Below are positions 53,711 to 61,737 of a DNA stretch of 64,000 nucleotides, piece by piece. The translations under genes were made by a program, and so were the position numbers. The stretch is from NCBI RefSeq assembly GCF_032878955.1, contig NZ_CP043839.1:4464001-4528000 (forward strand). The letters run 5' to 3'. Origin of the DNA: Butyricimonas paravirosa. GTDB taxonomy: Bacteria; Bacteroidota; Bacteroidia; Bacteroidales; Marinifilaceae. Numbering within the stretch: the first letter of the stretch is position 1; every line of letters starts with the position of its first letter. The notes under the pieces were generated by a model. That model saw nothing but the letters and a program-made list of their open reading frames with translations. It was not told where the DNA came from and made no database searches.

Positions 53711-53738
53711 TTTTCAATTTTCAATTTTCAATTTTCAA
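53711..53738 (+). repeat. Heptanucleotide tandem repeat (TTTTCAA x4)
   Basis: Four exact copies of TTTTCAA lie just before the Gate-domain gene. They fall between an upstream in-frame ATG (53697) and the preferred ATG (53748), so copy-number changes would alter only the longer reading frame. Confidence 0.85.
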
Positions 53739-53747
53739 TTAAAAAGT

Positions 53748-54704
53748 ATGTCAAATTACAGTGCGAGGGTTTGGGAATGTGTGAAAAAGGCCTTACCCGT
53801 GGCGATAAAGACGTCAGTATGGTTTTTGAAAATCATGTTGCCGGTATCTTTGTTCGTGACCTTGCTGTCATACTTTAATATTCTGCCTTATATTTCTTCA
53901 TTCGCATCCCCTTTGTTTACCTTGATCGGTTTGCCGGGAGATGCAGCCTTAGTGTTCGTTACCAGTATATTTACGAATATATATACCGTAATCGCCTTGC
54001 TTTCCACGCTTGATTTTTCCGTGCGGGAAAGTTTGATCATGGCGACGATGTGTTTGATTTCCCATAACTTTGTCGTGGAAACTATCGTGTTACAGAAGAC
54101 CGGTTCGTCTGCGGTGTGGATGGTGATCTTGCGAGTCTTGGGAAGTTTCGTTGCGGCAATTGGTTTGAATTGGTTGCTGCCGGAAATGAGCGGGAAGATG
54201 ATGGCGGAAACGGCGGTTTCTCTCGGTTTCTGGGAGACGATGTTACATTGGCTGGAGAGTAGTGTGATGCTGGGGCTGAAAATCGTACTGGTGATTTCGG
54301 GGTTGATGATACTGCAACGGTTGTTGGAAGAGTTCGGCATTTTGAAAATATTGTCTGCCATGTTATCCCCGTTAATGCGTTTGTTCGGGCTGAATCCGGA
54401 TGTGGCTTTTCTGTGGTTGGTGGGGAACACGGTCGGATTGGCTTACGGTTCCGCGATCATGATGGATTATGCCAAGATGGGAAAACTGGGACATCAGGAG
54501 GCAGATTTGCTGAATCATCATCTGGCGATTTCTCATTCGCAACTGGAGGATCCGCTGTTGTTTGCCGTGATGGGATTACCTGCGGGATGGTTGATATTTC
54601 CCCGTGTCGTGTTAGCCGTGATTGTTGTGTGGATTCGTCGGGGCATTTATTTATTACAGGTGCGTGTACACTCACCGGTAAAAGTTGAAAATATTAGTTT
54701 ATAA
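53748..54704 (+). CDS. Nucleoside-recognition (Gate) domain membrane protein
   Basis: This membrane protein of about 318 residues has around eight hydrophobic helices and two Gate-domain halves (LPYISSFASPLFTLIGLPGD and ILSAMLSPLMRLFGLNPDV), each followed by a GN/T-rich segment (LWLVGNTVGLAYGSAIMMD). Proteins of this group (YjiH/SpmA-like) are thought to move small molecules, but the substrate is not known. I start at 53748 (MSNYSARVWECV). The ATG at 53697 would add 17 residues encoded by the heptamer repeat. It is followed 4 bases later by a GNAT-like gene. Confidence 0.85.
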   Translation: MSNYSARVWECVKKALPVAIKTSVWFLKIMLPVSLFVTLLSYFNILPYISSFASPLFTLIGLPGDAALVFVTSIFTNIYTVIALLSTLDFSVRESLIMATMCLISHNFVVETIVLQKTGSSAVWMVILRVLGSFVAAIGLNWLLPEMSGKMMAETAVSLGFWETMLHWLESSVMLGLKIVLVISGLMILQRLLEEFGILKILSAMLSPLMRLFGLNPDVAFLWLVGNTVGLAYGSAIMMDYAKMGKLGHQEADLLNHHLAISHSQLEDPLLFAVMGLPAGWLIFPRVVLAVIVVWIRRGIYLLQVRVHSPVKVENISL

Positions 54705-54708
54705 AGAT

Positions 54709-55908
54709 ATGAAATACACTATTGAAGAGGTTTTGAACGAAAAGCAAGCAAAAGAATTTTTGCTGCTACCTGTATCCCTTTACAAGAATGACGAAAATTG
54801 GGTACGGCCTTTAGATAATGACATCACAAAGGTTTTCGATCCGGCAAAGAATCCGTTTTTCAAGCATGGCGAGTGTACCCGTTGGCTGTTACGGGATGAG
54901 AAAGGCCAATGTGTTGGGCGGGTGGCTTCTTTTATTGATAGAAGTTCCTGCCATTTGGATTCCTACTCGGTGGGGGGAATGGGTTTCTTCGAGTGTATTA
55001 ATGATCAGGAGGCCGCTTTCATGCTGTTCGATCGTTGTCGGGCATGGCTGGAGGAACGGGGAATGGAGTCCATGGAGGGGCCGGTGAATTTCGGGGAGCG
55101 TAACGAGTGGTGGGGATTGTTGGTAGACGGTTTCAAACCGCCTGTATTCCAAATGCCTTACACGCACAAGTATTATGTTCCGTTCTTCGAGAACTACGGG
55201 TTCCGTGACTATTTCAAACAATATATCTACCGGACTCGCTTGGTGGAGGAAAGTCTTTCCAAGGTCGTGGTTTGGAAATCGGAACGGTTGTTGAAGAATG
55301 AAGATTACCGGATTATTTCCTATCGTGAAATGACTCCCCGGCAGGCAAAAGATTCATTCCTGACCATTTATAATAAGGCATGGAACTTGAACGTACATGG
55401 CGTTGGAGGAATGGATAAGGAACAGGTGGAGGCGTTGTTCAAGACCCTGAAACCCGTGCTTGATCCTGATTTATTGTATTTTGCTTACTATAAAGGGGAA
55501 CCTATCGGTTTTTTTATCATGATTCCGGAATTGAACTATATCGTGAAGCACGTGAATGGTAAGATTAGCGGGTTGGGTATTTTGAAATTCCTGTACTATC
55601 GTCATATCAAGCGGGGACGTGTGGCCTTGGGATTGATCTTTGGAGTTGCATCCGAATTCCAGGGGCGTGGGGTGGAGGCTGCTATGATTTATGCTTTCTG
55701 TAAGAATATCATTTTGTCGAAGAAGACATATGATTGGTTGGATATGAGTTGGGTGGGAGATTTCAACCCACAGATGATGCACTTGATGGATTATATCGGA
55801 GCAAAACAATCTCAGACTTATATTACTTATCGTAAGTTGTTTCGGGATGATATTGAATTTTGCCGTTCTATCGATAAAAAGGTAAAAGACCCGGAGAGTG
55901 CTGAGTGA
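54709..55908 (+). CDS. GNAT-like acyltransferase family protein
   Basis: This protein of about 399 residues has a C-terminal GNAT-like fold. EFQGRGVEAAMIYAF resembles the acyl-CoA-binding motif A and is preceded by a beta-strand (GRVALGLIFGVA). The N-terminal half (VSLYKNDENWVRPLDND, GPVNFGERNEWWGLLVDG) is conserved, as I recall, in a Bacteroidetes group usually annotated hypothetical or N-acetyltransferase. It has no signal peptide. I start at 54709 (MKYTIEEVLNEKQ), 4 bases after the membrane-protein gene; the ATG at 54685 would overlap it. The substrate is unknown. Confidence 0.75.
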   Translation: MKYTIEEVLNEKQAKEFLLLPVSLYKNDENWVRPLDNDITKVFDPAKNPFFKHGECTRWLLRDEKGQCVGRVASFIDRSSCHLDSYSVGGMGFFECINDQEAAFMLFDRCRAWLEERGMESMEGPVNFGERNEWWGLLVDGFKPPVFQMPYTHKYYVPFFENYGFRDYFKQYIYRTRLVEESLSKVVVWKSERLLKNEDYRIISYREMTPRQAKDSFLTIYNKAWNLNVHGVGGMDKEQVEALFKTLKPVLDPDLLYFAYYKGEPIGFFIMIPELNYIVKHVNGKISGLGILKFLYYRHIKRGRVALGLIFGVASEFQGRGVEAAMIYAFCKNIILSKKTYDWLDMSWVGDFNPQMMHLMDYIGAKQSQTYITYRKLFRDDIEFCRSIDKKVKDPESAE

Positions 55909-55961
55909 TAAAATAGCGAGTTACTTAACTTGAAATCTAAAATTTAAAATCTAAAATAAGT

Positions 55962-57623
55962 ATGTCTTGGTTAAGTGAGCTGTTTTTTGGACAGGGGGTT
56001 GCTCATTCGGTGTTAATGTTCGCAATCGTTATCGCTTTGGGGATCGTGCTTGGGAAAGTGAAAATTTGGGGAGTTTCGTTAGGAATAACCTGGATTCTTT
56101 TTGTTGGGATTATTTGCAGTCATTTCGGGATGCGGGTAGATGGGCATACGTTGCATTTCATGAAAGAATTCGGCTTGATCCTGTTCGTGTATTCCGTGGG
56201 ATTACAGGTTGGTCCCGGTTTTTTCTCCTCTTTTAGGAAGGGTGGTTTAACTTTGAATATGCTGGCCACGGGAATCGTGTTGTTGGGGGTGGTTACCACG
56301 TATGTTATCCATGTTGTTACCGGGTTACCGATCACAACGATGGTCGGTATTCTTTCCGGGGCCGTGACTAATACGCCGGGATTGGGTGCCGCTCAACAAG
56401 CCTATTCGGATATGGCGGGAGTGAATGATCCCACGATTGCTTTGGGGTATGCGGTGGCTTATCCGTTGGGCGTGATCGGGATTATCGGGTCGATCTTGTT
56501 GATGCGGGTGATCTTCCGGGTGAAGTTCGAAAAGGAGAACGAGGATTTGGAACGGCAGGACGGGGATCGGGCCAACGGGGCTCAACAGTTTTCCGTGCGG
56601 GTAACGAATCCGGCTTTGTTTGGTAAGGATTTGATGGAAATTACCCGTTTGATAAACCGAAAGTTCGTGTTTTCGCGGGTTTGCCACGAGGATGACCGGA
56701 TTGAAATAGGTTCTTCCGAGACTTGCTTGCGCGAGGGGGATAAATTACTTGTCGTGGCTGCCTTACAAGATATTGATGCGATCACTGCTTTTCTCGGGGA
56801 ACGGGTTGAAGTTGCTTGGGAACAGTTGGATAAGCAACTGGTGTCTCGTCGAATCGTGATCACCAAAGGAGAGGTGAACGGGAAAATGTTAGGAGAGATG
56901 CGGTTGCGGAATTGTTTCGGGGTTAACGTGACCCGGGTGAATCGAGCCGGGGTGGATTTGGTGGCTAAACCGAATTTGCAGTTACAGATCGGGGATCGCT
57001 TGACGATTGTCGGTCCGGAAGCTGCCGTTACGAATGTGGCAAAGGTGTTGGGTAACTCTTTACGTCGTTTGCGTGAACCGAATCTGGTATCCATATTTTT
57101 GGGTATATTCTTAGGAATTTTGCTGGGGAGTATTCCATTTACTTTCCCCGGTATTCCTCAGCCGGTAAAGCTGGGATTAGCGGGAGGTCCGTTGATTATT
57201 TCTATCTTGATCAGTCGTTTCGGTCCTCAATACGGTTTGGTGACTTACACGACTATGAGTGCCAATCTGATGTTGCGGGAAGTGGGGATTGCCTTGTTCC
57301 TTGCGAGTGTCGGGTTGGGTGCAGGCGATGGGTTTGTGGAGACCATTATTGATGGAGGTGGTTATGCCTGGATTGGTTACGGTTTTATTATTACCGTGGT
57401 TCCTTTGATTATTATCGGGATAATTGCCCGCACCATATATAAAGTGAATTATTTCACGTTGATGGGGTTAATGGCCGGAAGTATGACCGACCCGCCAGCA
57501 TTGGCTTACTCCAATGGAATCGTGGGAAATGATGCTCCTGCCGTGAGTTACGCCACGGTGTACCCGCTCACGATGTTCTTGCGGGTACTGACGGCACAGA
57601 TGCTGGTTTTATTTTTTGTTTAG
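55962..57623 (+). CDS. AspT/YidE-type putative transporter with two TrkA-C domains
   Basis: This 553-residue membrane protein has two five-helix halves (YidE/YbjL duplication) around a cytoplasmic centre. The first half (about 10-185) contains GPGFFSSFRKGG and SGAVTNTPGLGAAQQAY; the second (about 375-553) contains MTDPPALAYSNG. Residues about 205-370 form two TrkA-C regulatory domains. AspT-family members exchange amino acids, but most are uncharacterised. It is a single gene after a 53-base gap that includes AAATCTAAAAT-type repeats, convergent with the Crp/Fnr gene. Confidence 0.88.
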   Translation: MSWLSELFFGQGVAHSVLMFAIVIALGIVLGKVKIWGVSLGITWILFVGIICSHFGMRVDGHTLHFMKEFGLILFVYSVGLQVGPGFFSSFRKGGLTLNMLATGIVLLGVVTTYVIHVVTGLPITTMVGILSGAVTNTPGLGAAQQAYSDMAGVNDPTIALGYAVAYPLGVIGIIGSILLMRVIFRVKFEKENEDLERQDGDRANGAQQFSVRVTNPALFGKDLMEITRLINRKFVFSRVCHEDDRIEIGSSETCLREGDKLLVVAALQDIDAITAFLGERVEVAWEQLDKQLVSRRIVITKGEVNGKMLGEMRLRNCFGVNVTRVNRAGVDLVAKPNLQLQIGDRLTIVGPEAAVTNVAKVLGNSLRRLREPNLVSIFLGIFLGILLGSIPFTFPGIPQPVKLGLAGGPLIISILISRFGPQYGLVTYTTMSANLMLREVGIALFLASVGLGAGDGFVETIIDGGGYAWIGYGFIITVVPLIIIGIIARTIYKVNYFTLMGLMAGSMTDPPALAYSNGIVGNDAPAVSYATVYPLTMFLRVLTAQMLVLFFV

Positions 57624-57643
57624 CGGTGATGCTCGTGTAAGAT

Positions 57644-58207
57644 TTATTTCAAATGAGCCCGAATCCGGCTTAATGATTGAGGCGTGATGTTTAGGTATGA
57701 GGCGATTTCTTTTAACGAAACTCGTTGTAAAAGTTGTGGAAATTCTTTTATTAGCATTTGATACTGGTGGCCTTTATCGGCCCAGTAGTACTCGATAAAA
57801 TAATGTTCGTACTCCTGCATGGTCTTTTCCATCAGTTTGCGTCCCCAGTTTGCCAATTCCAGGGAATGAAGGAAGAGGTATTCCAAGTGAGAACGGGAGA
57901 TTTTCACGAGCGTGGAAGATTCGAGGGTTTCTAGTGTGAATTTAGCTGTCGGTGTTTGTGACAGGTCTGGCATGGTGGCGGCCATATCTCCCTCGAATGC
58001 AAACAATAGGGTAAACTCCTTACCTTCCCGTTCGATAAATCCACGGACAGAACCTTTTTCCACGAAATAAATATAGTCATTGCGTTGCCCTTCCTGCACG
58101 ATGGGGTCTTTTTTGTTGAAAGAGATGGTTATTGCATCTTTAAGGAGAAGGAGGATACTATCCGAGGATAGTTTATATTGTTGTTGGAGTATATCTGAAA
58201 ATGTCAT
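57644..58207 (-). CDS. Crp/Fnr family transcriptional regulator
   Basis: This regulator of about 187 residues has a cyclic-nucleotide-binding-type beta barrel (about 25-115; YIYFVEKGSVRGFIEREGKE and FAFEGDMAATMPDL). A long dimer helix and a C-terminal winged helix (VSLKEIASYLNITPQSLSRI) follow. It lacks the arginine/serine pair of true cAMP-binding CRP and the cysteine cluster of FNR, so it probably senses something else or nothing. I start at 58207 (MTFSDILQQQY), which leaves 19 bases after mnmA. A longer in-frame start at 58246 would overlap the mnmA end. Confidence 0.88.
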   Translation of the reverse strand: MTFSDILQQQYKLSSDSILLLLKDAITISFNKKDPIVQEGQRNDYIYFVEKGSVRGFIEREGKEFTLLFAFEGDMAATMPDLSQTPTAKFTLETLESSTLVKISRSHLEYLFLHSLELANWGRKLMEKTMQEYEHYFIEYYWADKGHQYQMLIKEFPQLLQRVSLKEIASYLNITPQSLSRIRAHLK

Positions 58208-58226
58208 GTCATGATGTTTTGAAAGG

Positions 58227-59273
58227 TTATAGGACGATCCCGCCACCGATTACCCGGTCTTCCCGATAAAAGACAGCCGGTTGTCCGGGGGCAATAGCCC
58301 ATGCGGGAGAGGAGAGTTGTACGTGTAATGTCCGATCGGGTTGGAAAGATAGTTGTACGAATCCTTCCGGGTTCAGCCCGATACCCCGTACTTTAACTTC
58401 TATGTCTTGTGAATGAATTTCTTCGGGATTAATAAAATGAACTTGCCCGAGAGTAAAGGTCCTTCGGTGTAGGCTTGCCTTATCTCCCACGACGATTTGG
58501 TTCGTGGACGGGGATAGGCGTGAAACATATTGTGGGAATTGTTCATTGGGTGGGATTCCTCTCTTTTGTCCCACGGTGTAATTCACGATTCCGGTATGTT
58601 CTCCCACGTGATTTCCGAATTCATCCACGATCCGGCCGGGTGTGAAACAAGAGTCTGTCCCCGGCTGGCGGGCGATGAAATCCCGGTAGTCTCCTTTCTC
58701 AAGAAAACAGATACTCATGCTTTCCTGTTTTTCAGCCAAGTGGATAAACCCGTGTTCTTTGGCCATTTCCTTTACCTGTGTTTTCGTGTAATCTCCTAAT
58801 GGGGTGATGGCCCGGCATAGAATCTCTTCCGGTACGCCCCATAAGAAGTACGATTGGTCTTTATTCGGGTCAACTCCTTTATGGACGTAATAATGGTTCG
58901 CGAAAGGGTGAATCCGAATGTAGTGTCCCGTGGCGACATGGTGTACTTTTAGTTCGTTTGCCAAGTCTCGAAGTAGATTCCATTTGACAAAGCTGTTACA
59001 CGTGGCGCACGGGTTGGGGGTAATTCCCGAAAGGTAACCTTGGATGAAGGGTTGGACCACCTGTTCTTGGAAAAGTTGTCTACCATTTAACCGGTAGAGT
59101 TTGATGCCCGTTTGTTTACACAATTCCTCGACTTCCGGTTCTTGCGAGGAGCCGGCCCGTGATTCCCATAATTGCAGGTGGACACCAATAACTTCAAAAC
59201 CCTGTTGTTGTAACAGGAGTGCCGTAACGAAACTATCCACGCCTCCGCTGAGACCAACTACAACTTTTTCCAT
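58227..59273 (-). CDS. mnmA: tRNA-specific 2-thiouridylase MnmA
   Basis: This 348-residue enzyme thiolates U34 in tRNA for Lys, Glu and Gln. The PP-loop GLSGGVDS (residues 7-14) binds ATP, the first catalytic cysteine is in NPCATCNSFVKW, and the second is in SMSICFLEKGDYRDF. The C-terminal part has VNYTVGQKRGI and the beta-barrel ending with a RVIGGGIVL tail. The length is slightly below the 360-370 of E. coli. It precedes the Crp/Fnr gene in the same direction. A TATTTTTG -7 box in minus orientation lies at 59306-59299. Confidence 0.95.
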   Translation of the reverse strand: MEKVVVGLSGGVDSFVTALLLQQQGFEVIGVHLQLWESRAGSSQEPEVEELCKQTGIKLYRLNGRQLFQEQVVQPFIQGYLSGITPNPCATCNSFVKWNLLRDLANELKVHHVATGHYIRIHPFANHYYVHKGVDPNKDQSYFLWGVPEEILCRAITPLGDYTKTQVKEMAKEHGFIHLAEKQESMSICFLEKGDYRDFIARQPGTDSCFTPGRIVDEFGNHVGEHTGIVNYTVGQKRGIPPNEQFPQYVSRLSPSTNQIVVGDKASLHRRTFTLGQVHFINPEEIHSQDIEVKVRGIGLNPEGFVQLSFQPDRTLHVQLSSPAWAIAPGQPAVFYREDRVIGGGIVL

Positions 59274-59298
59274 GTTCCTTTTTATTGAAGTCGGGGGA

Positions 59299-59306
59299 CA
59301 AAAATA
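59299..59306 (-). promoter_or_regulatory. -7 box for mnmA
   Basis: On the minus strand the sequence reads TATTTTTG, matching TAnnTTTG, 26 bases before the mnmA start codon. No matching -33 element is seen at 19-21 bases. Confidence 0.5.
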
Positions 59307-59434
59307 CGGTTTAATTTTAGAATTGTCATGAGGTTTTGTATTTTATTGGATGAATTTGTTGCTTGAACTCCTGATACTTGTGGGATAGCAAGTATTTTTA
59401 AGGCAATATTTTTTACGTGTACTTCCGGATGGGA

Positions 59435-59466
59435 CTTGTTTTTCTCGTTTAAATTACCTTAATTTG
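59435..59466 (+). promoter_or_regulatory. tRNA-Trp promoter
   Basis: CTTG (59435-59438), 20 bases and TTAATTTG (59459-59466) differ from the -33/-7 consensus by one base in each box, with ideal spacing. The tRNA begins 12 bases downstream. Confidence 0.65.
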
Positions 59467-59477
59467 CAGCACGAAAT

Positions 59478-59550
59478 ACGGGAGTGGCTCAGTTGGTAGA
59501 GCATCGGTCTCCAAAACCGAGGGTCGGGAGTTCGAACCTCTCCTCCCGTG
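59478..59550 (+). tRNA. tRNA-Trp (anticodon CCA)
   Basis: A complete 73-base cloverleaf: acceptor ACGGGAG/CTCCCGT with discriminator G, D arm GGCTCAGTTGGTAGAGC and anticodon stem TCGGT/ACCGA. The loop CTCCAAA gives anticodon CCA, and the T loop is TTCGAAC. The 3' CCA is not encoded. In many Bacteroidetes this tRNA lies before secE/nusG, but here it stands alone. Confidence 0.96.
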
Positions 59551-59555
59551 CAGAA

Positions 59556-59582
59556 AGAGGTTGTTACGGCAACCTCTTTTTT
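59556..59582 (+). terminator. Terminator of tRNA-Trp
   Basis: AGAGGTTG (59556-59563) pairs with CAACCTCT (59570-59577) around a 6-base loop, followed by a T-run to 59582. It begins 5 bases after the tRNA. Confidence 0.9.
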
Positions 59583-59960
59583 CGTGTGTTATGCCATTGG
59601 GATAATGTCTGTCGCTTGTTGATCATGACTTTTATCGTAGTTGCAAGCCTGTCTCGCCTATATCTTGGCAGGAAGTTCAGGTTTGATTGACTATAACTTG
59701 TCGGCTGAGGATCGATGACTTATCGGTAACTTATCGATGACTTATCGTTAAGTTAGTAGTGAAGGTACGGCGGGAGACGGGAGAGAATGTACTGAAATAT
59801 AGTGAAATAAGTGATGGAACATGATGGGGAACTGCGAACTTTACTTGTATTGTATTGAACATTAATTAAGAATCGTGTTAATGAATGTTGCGAATCGTGT
59901 CCACGCATAACTCGATTTTGCCGTTTCCCCGGATATGTATACTTTTGTCATCACTAAAAA
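59583..59960. other. Gene-free region between tRNA-Trp and IS256 element
   Basis: About 380 bases with no supported gene. The only clear structure is the 11-base-period tandem repeat at 59696-59761. Nothing else is recognisable. Confidence 0.6.
59696..59761 (+). repeat. 11-base tandem array (about six degenerate units)
   Basis: Consecutive 11-base units read ACTTGTCGGCT, GAGGATCGATG, ACTTATCGGTA, ACTTATCGATG, ACTTATCGTTA and AGTTAGTAGTG. The three central units share ACTTATCG. The period equals about one helical turn, which places all units on one face of the DNA, as in iterons or cooperative operators. Confidence 0.8.
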
Positions 59961-61240
59961 GATAGTGTTTCAAAAAGTGTGTAAATACCTTCTTTTCTCA
60001 TGACTGCAAAATTATAAATAGTTCAATAAAATAATCTTGATTCTAAAAAATTATAAATAGGATATTTATAAATATCTGCATTTTGGGCTACCGTTCCCAT
60101 TAGGAGAATAACGGCTTGGGGGTTTGGCATGGCGCCCCTCATGTTGATGACCCTCTTGTAATCCCTGTTCAGCCTTTCGATCCAGTTTGTGGTGTAAATC
60201 ATCCCCCTGATTTCCCTCTCGTACTTGAAGTAGGTGAAATAGAACCTGTACCTGTCGTGGCAATATCTTTTCAAAACGGGATAACTTTTCTGCCACCTGG
60301 CAATAAACTCTTTAAATTTTTCGAAAGCCTTTTCCGGGGAGATCTCCCACTGGTCGGGAGCGCAAACCTGCTTGAGTTCTTCCATGACCTGTTTCTTGTC
60401 CCTGGGCTTGACTTTCCCAGCTATATTCCTCTTCAGGTGCACGGTACATAATTGTAAATCTGCTTTTGGAAAGGTTTCTGCCAGCACGTTTTCAATACCG
60501 GGCAATCCATCACACACCAGGAGATCAATCACGGCCACGCCTCTTTCCTTGAGGTCTTCAAACACGTCCTTCCAGTTCGTGGCACTTTCCGTGGGGAAAT
60601 TCACCACGGCCAGCACCTCGCGGGTTCGGTCTTCTTTCACCCCCAAAACCGTGTAGTAAGCCTCGTTGGAAACGGAATCATCACGACGGGTGAGGACATA
60701 GGTGGCATCGATGTAAATTATCGGGTAACGATTATCCAGTTCACGACCTAGCCAGGCATTTACATCCTCGCGGGCCGTGTTCAACAAGCGGCTAACCTGG
60801 CTTTTACTGTAATGTTTGCCGTAAAATTGCTCGTAAATTTTACCCACCTGTTCCGTGGTTAAACCGCTGCAATAAAGGCTACTCACTAGCTTTTGAGCCT
60901 CTTCTTCCTGGTCTTTTAGCACCCCCAGTAACATCGGGTAAAAATGGTTGTTACGACTACGCGGGACCCGAAGTTCGAAGACCTTACCGCCATGACATAC
61001 TCGACGACCACGAAAACCGTTACTCACGTCACCACGTGTCTCGTTATGAAGATCACGTTCCGATAACATTAAACTCTCTAAACCTTGTTTAACCAAGCCT
61101 TGTAAACCTAGTTCACCGTTTGTGATTTCGGAAATTATTTCCGAGATTTGTTCATGTGTAAATTCCATAATTATTCATTTTTGAAAATTGCATTACAAAA
61201 ATAATCAATTCGGAATTTACACACTTTTTGAAACACTATC
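59961..61240 (-). mobile_element. IS256-family insertion sequence
   Basis: This element of 1280 bases is bounded by 26-base perfect terminal inverted repeats (59961-59986 and 61215-61240, outer end GATAGTGTTTCAAAAAGTGT). It contains one intact transposase gene on the minus strand. The flanking bases (CACTAAAAA on the left, ACATTCTGG on the right) show no 8-9-base target duplication, which IS256 elements normally leave. This suggests a later deletion or recombination. It separates tRNA-Trp from tRNA-Phe. Confidence 0.93.
60023..61168 (-). CDS. IS256 family (mutator-type) DDE transposase
   Basis: This 381-residue transposase has the catalytic residues of the mutator superfamily: the first aspartate in PIIYIDATYVLT, the second in DLLVCDGLPGIENVL and the glutamate in TTNWIERLNRDYKRVINMRG. 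The conserved AETFPKADLQLCTVHLKRN segment (C/H after the second D) is present. The length (about 380-400) is full, without frameshift, so the copy is likely active. The start ATG at 61168 lies 46 bases inside the right inverted repeat. Its codons do not stand out strongly from the surroundings. Confidence 0.95.
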   Translation of the reverse strand: MEFTHEQISEIISEITNGELGLQGLVKQGLESLMLSERDLHNETRGDVSNGFRGRRVCHGGKVFELRVPRSRNNHFYPMLLGVLKDQEEEAQKLVSSLYCSGLTTEQVGKIYEQFYGKHYSKSQVSRLLNTAREDVNAWLGRELDNRYPIIYIDATYVLTRRDDSVSNEAYYTVLGVKEDRTREVLAVVNFPTESATNWKDVFEDLKERGVAVIDLLVCDGLPGIENVLAETFPKADLQLCTVHLKRNIAGKVKPRDKKQVMEELKQVCAPDQWEISPEKAFEKFKEFIARWQKSYPVLKRYCHDRYRFYFTYFKYEREIRGMIYTTNWIERLNRDYKRVINMRGAMPNPQAVILLMGTVAQNADIYKYPIYNFLESRLFY

Positions 61241-61316
61241 ACATTCTGGTTGACAAATTGGTTTAACCGTAGTTTAAATATTGGGCTAAAAATGGCATTT
61301 TTGAGGGTAAAAGAAA

Positions 61317-61340
61317 AGAGAGCTACTTTTGTAACTCTCT
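61317..61340 (-). terminator. Terminator of tRNA-Phe
   Basis: On the minus strand AGAGAGTTAC pairs with GTAGCTCTCT (one T-G wobble) around AAAA, followed by TTTTCTTTT. It begins 9 bases after the tRNA 3' end. Confidence 0.85.
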
Positions 61341-61349
61341 CATTTTCAG

Positions 61350-61422
61350 TGGTGCCACCAGGAATCGAACCGGGGACACAAGGATTTTCAGTCCTTTGCT
61401 CTACCAACTGAGCTATGGCACC
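61350..61422 (-). tRNA. tRNA-Phe (anticodon GAA)
   Basis: A complete 73-base cloverleaf on the minus strand: acceptor GGTGCCA/TGGCACC with discriminator A and D arm AGCTCAGTTGGTAGAGC. The anticodon stem AGGA/TCCT with loop CTGAAAA gives anticodon GAA, and the T loop is TTCGATT. The 3' CCA is not encoded. Its promoter and terminator are both visible. Confidence 0.96.
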
Positions 61423-61443
61423 ATCGTTATTGTTTAACGGGTG

Positions 61444-61473
61444 CAAAAGTAGGGAAAATTTTTGAAATCGCAA
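61444..61473 (-). promoter_or_regulatory. tRNA-Phe promoter
   Basis: On the minus strand TTG (61473-61471) and TACTTTTG (61451-61444) are 19 bases apart, matching the Bacteroidetes consensus; the tRNA starts 21 bases later. Confidence 0.75.
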
Positions 61474-61613
61474 GCGTTTAGGGAGAAAAAGTGGAGGGAA
61501 ATGTAAAAAAAATGATGAATATGAAATCGAATTGATGAAAACAGGCTGTGATTCAATATCTATGATAAGGGAATAAATCTGGTGTAAAATAAAGAAAAAA
61601 TGCGTGATTAATT

Positions 61614-61642
61614 TTTGATTATTAAGAAATTACTTATATTTG
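61614..61642 (+). promoter_or_regulatory. Promoter of RRM protein gene
   Basis: TTTG (61614-61617) and TATATTTG (61635-61642) match both consensus boxes, though the 17-base spacing is a little short. The resulting leader is about 90 bases, typical of cold-inducible RNA-binding protein genes. Confidence 0.6.
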
Positions 61643-61737
61643 TCGCATTAGAAGATAAATAGTTGTTTATCGTTGAAACCAAAGATATACCTCTACGTAC
61701 CCTTCTATATGTATTATTAATTTTAATTATTTTTATT

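Larger units (their letters stand above)
61423..61737. other. Divergent region between tRNA-Phe and RRM gene
   Basis: About 315 bases without a gene of its own. It holds the tRNA-Phe promoter (minus, 61444-61473), the RRM gene promoter (61614-61642) and the long RRM leader. Open frames starting at 61663 belong to this leader. Confidence 0.6.

Noticed and set aside
59696..59761. CRISPR array
   Set aside because: Units are 11 bases with no spacers, and no cas genes are present in the window. It is a simple tandem repeat.
61350..61422. tRNA-Phe as attachment site for an integrated element
   Set aside because: No integrase gene and no duplicated tRNA 3' end was found nearby; only an IS256 element is adjacent, and this family does not target tRNA genes.
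61171..61473. 100-codon minus-strand frame over tRNA-Phe
   Set aside because: It reads through the tRNA and the right end of the IS element and is not a plausible gene.
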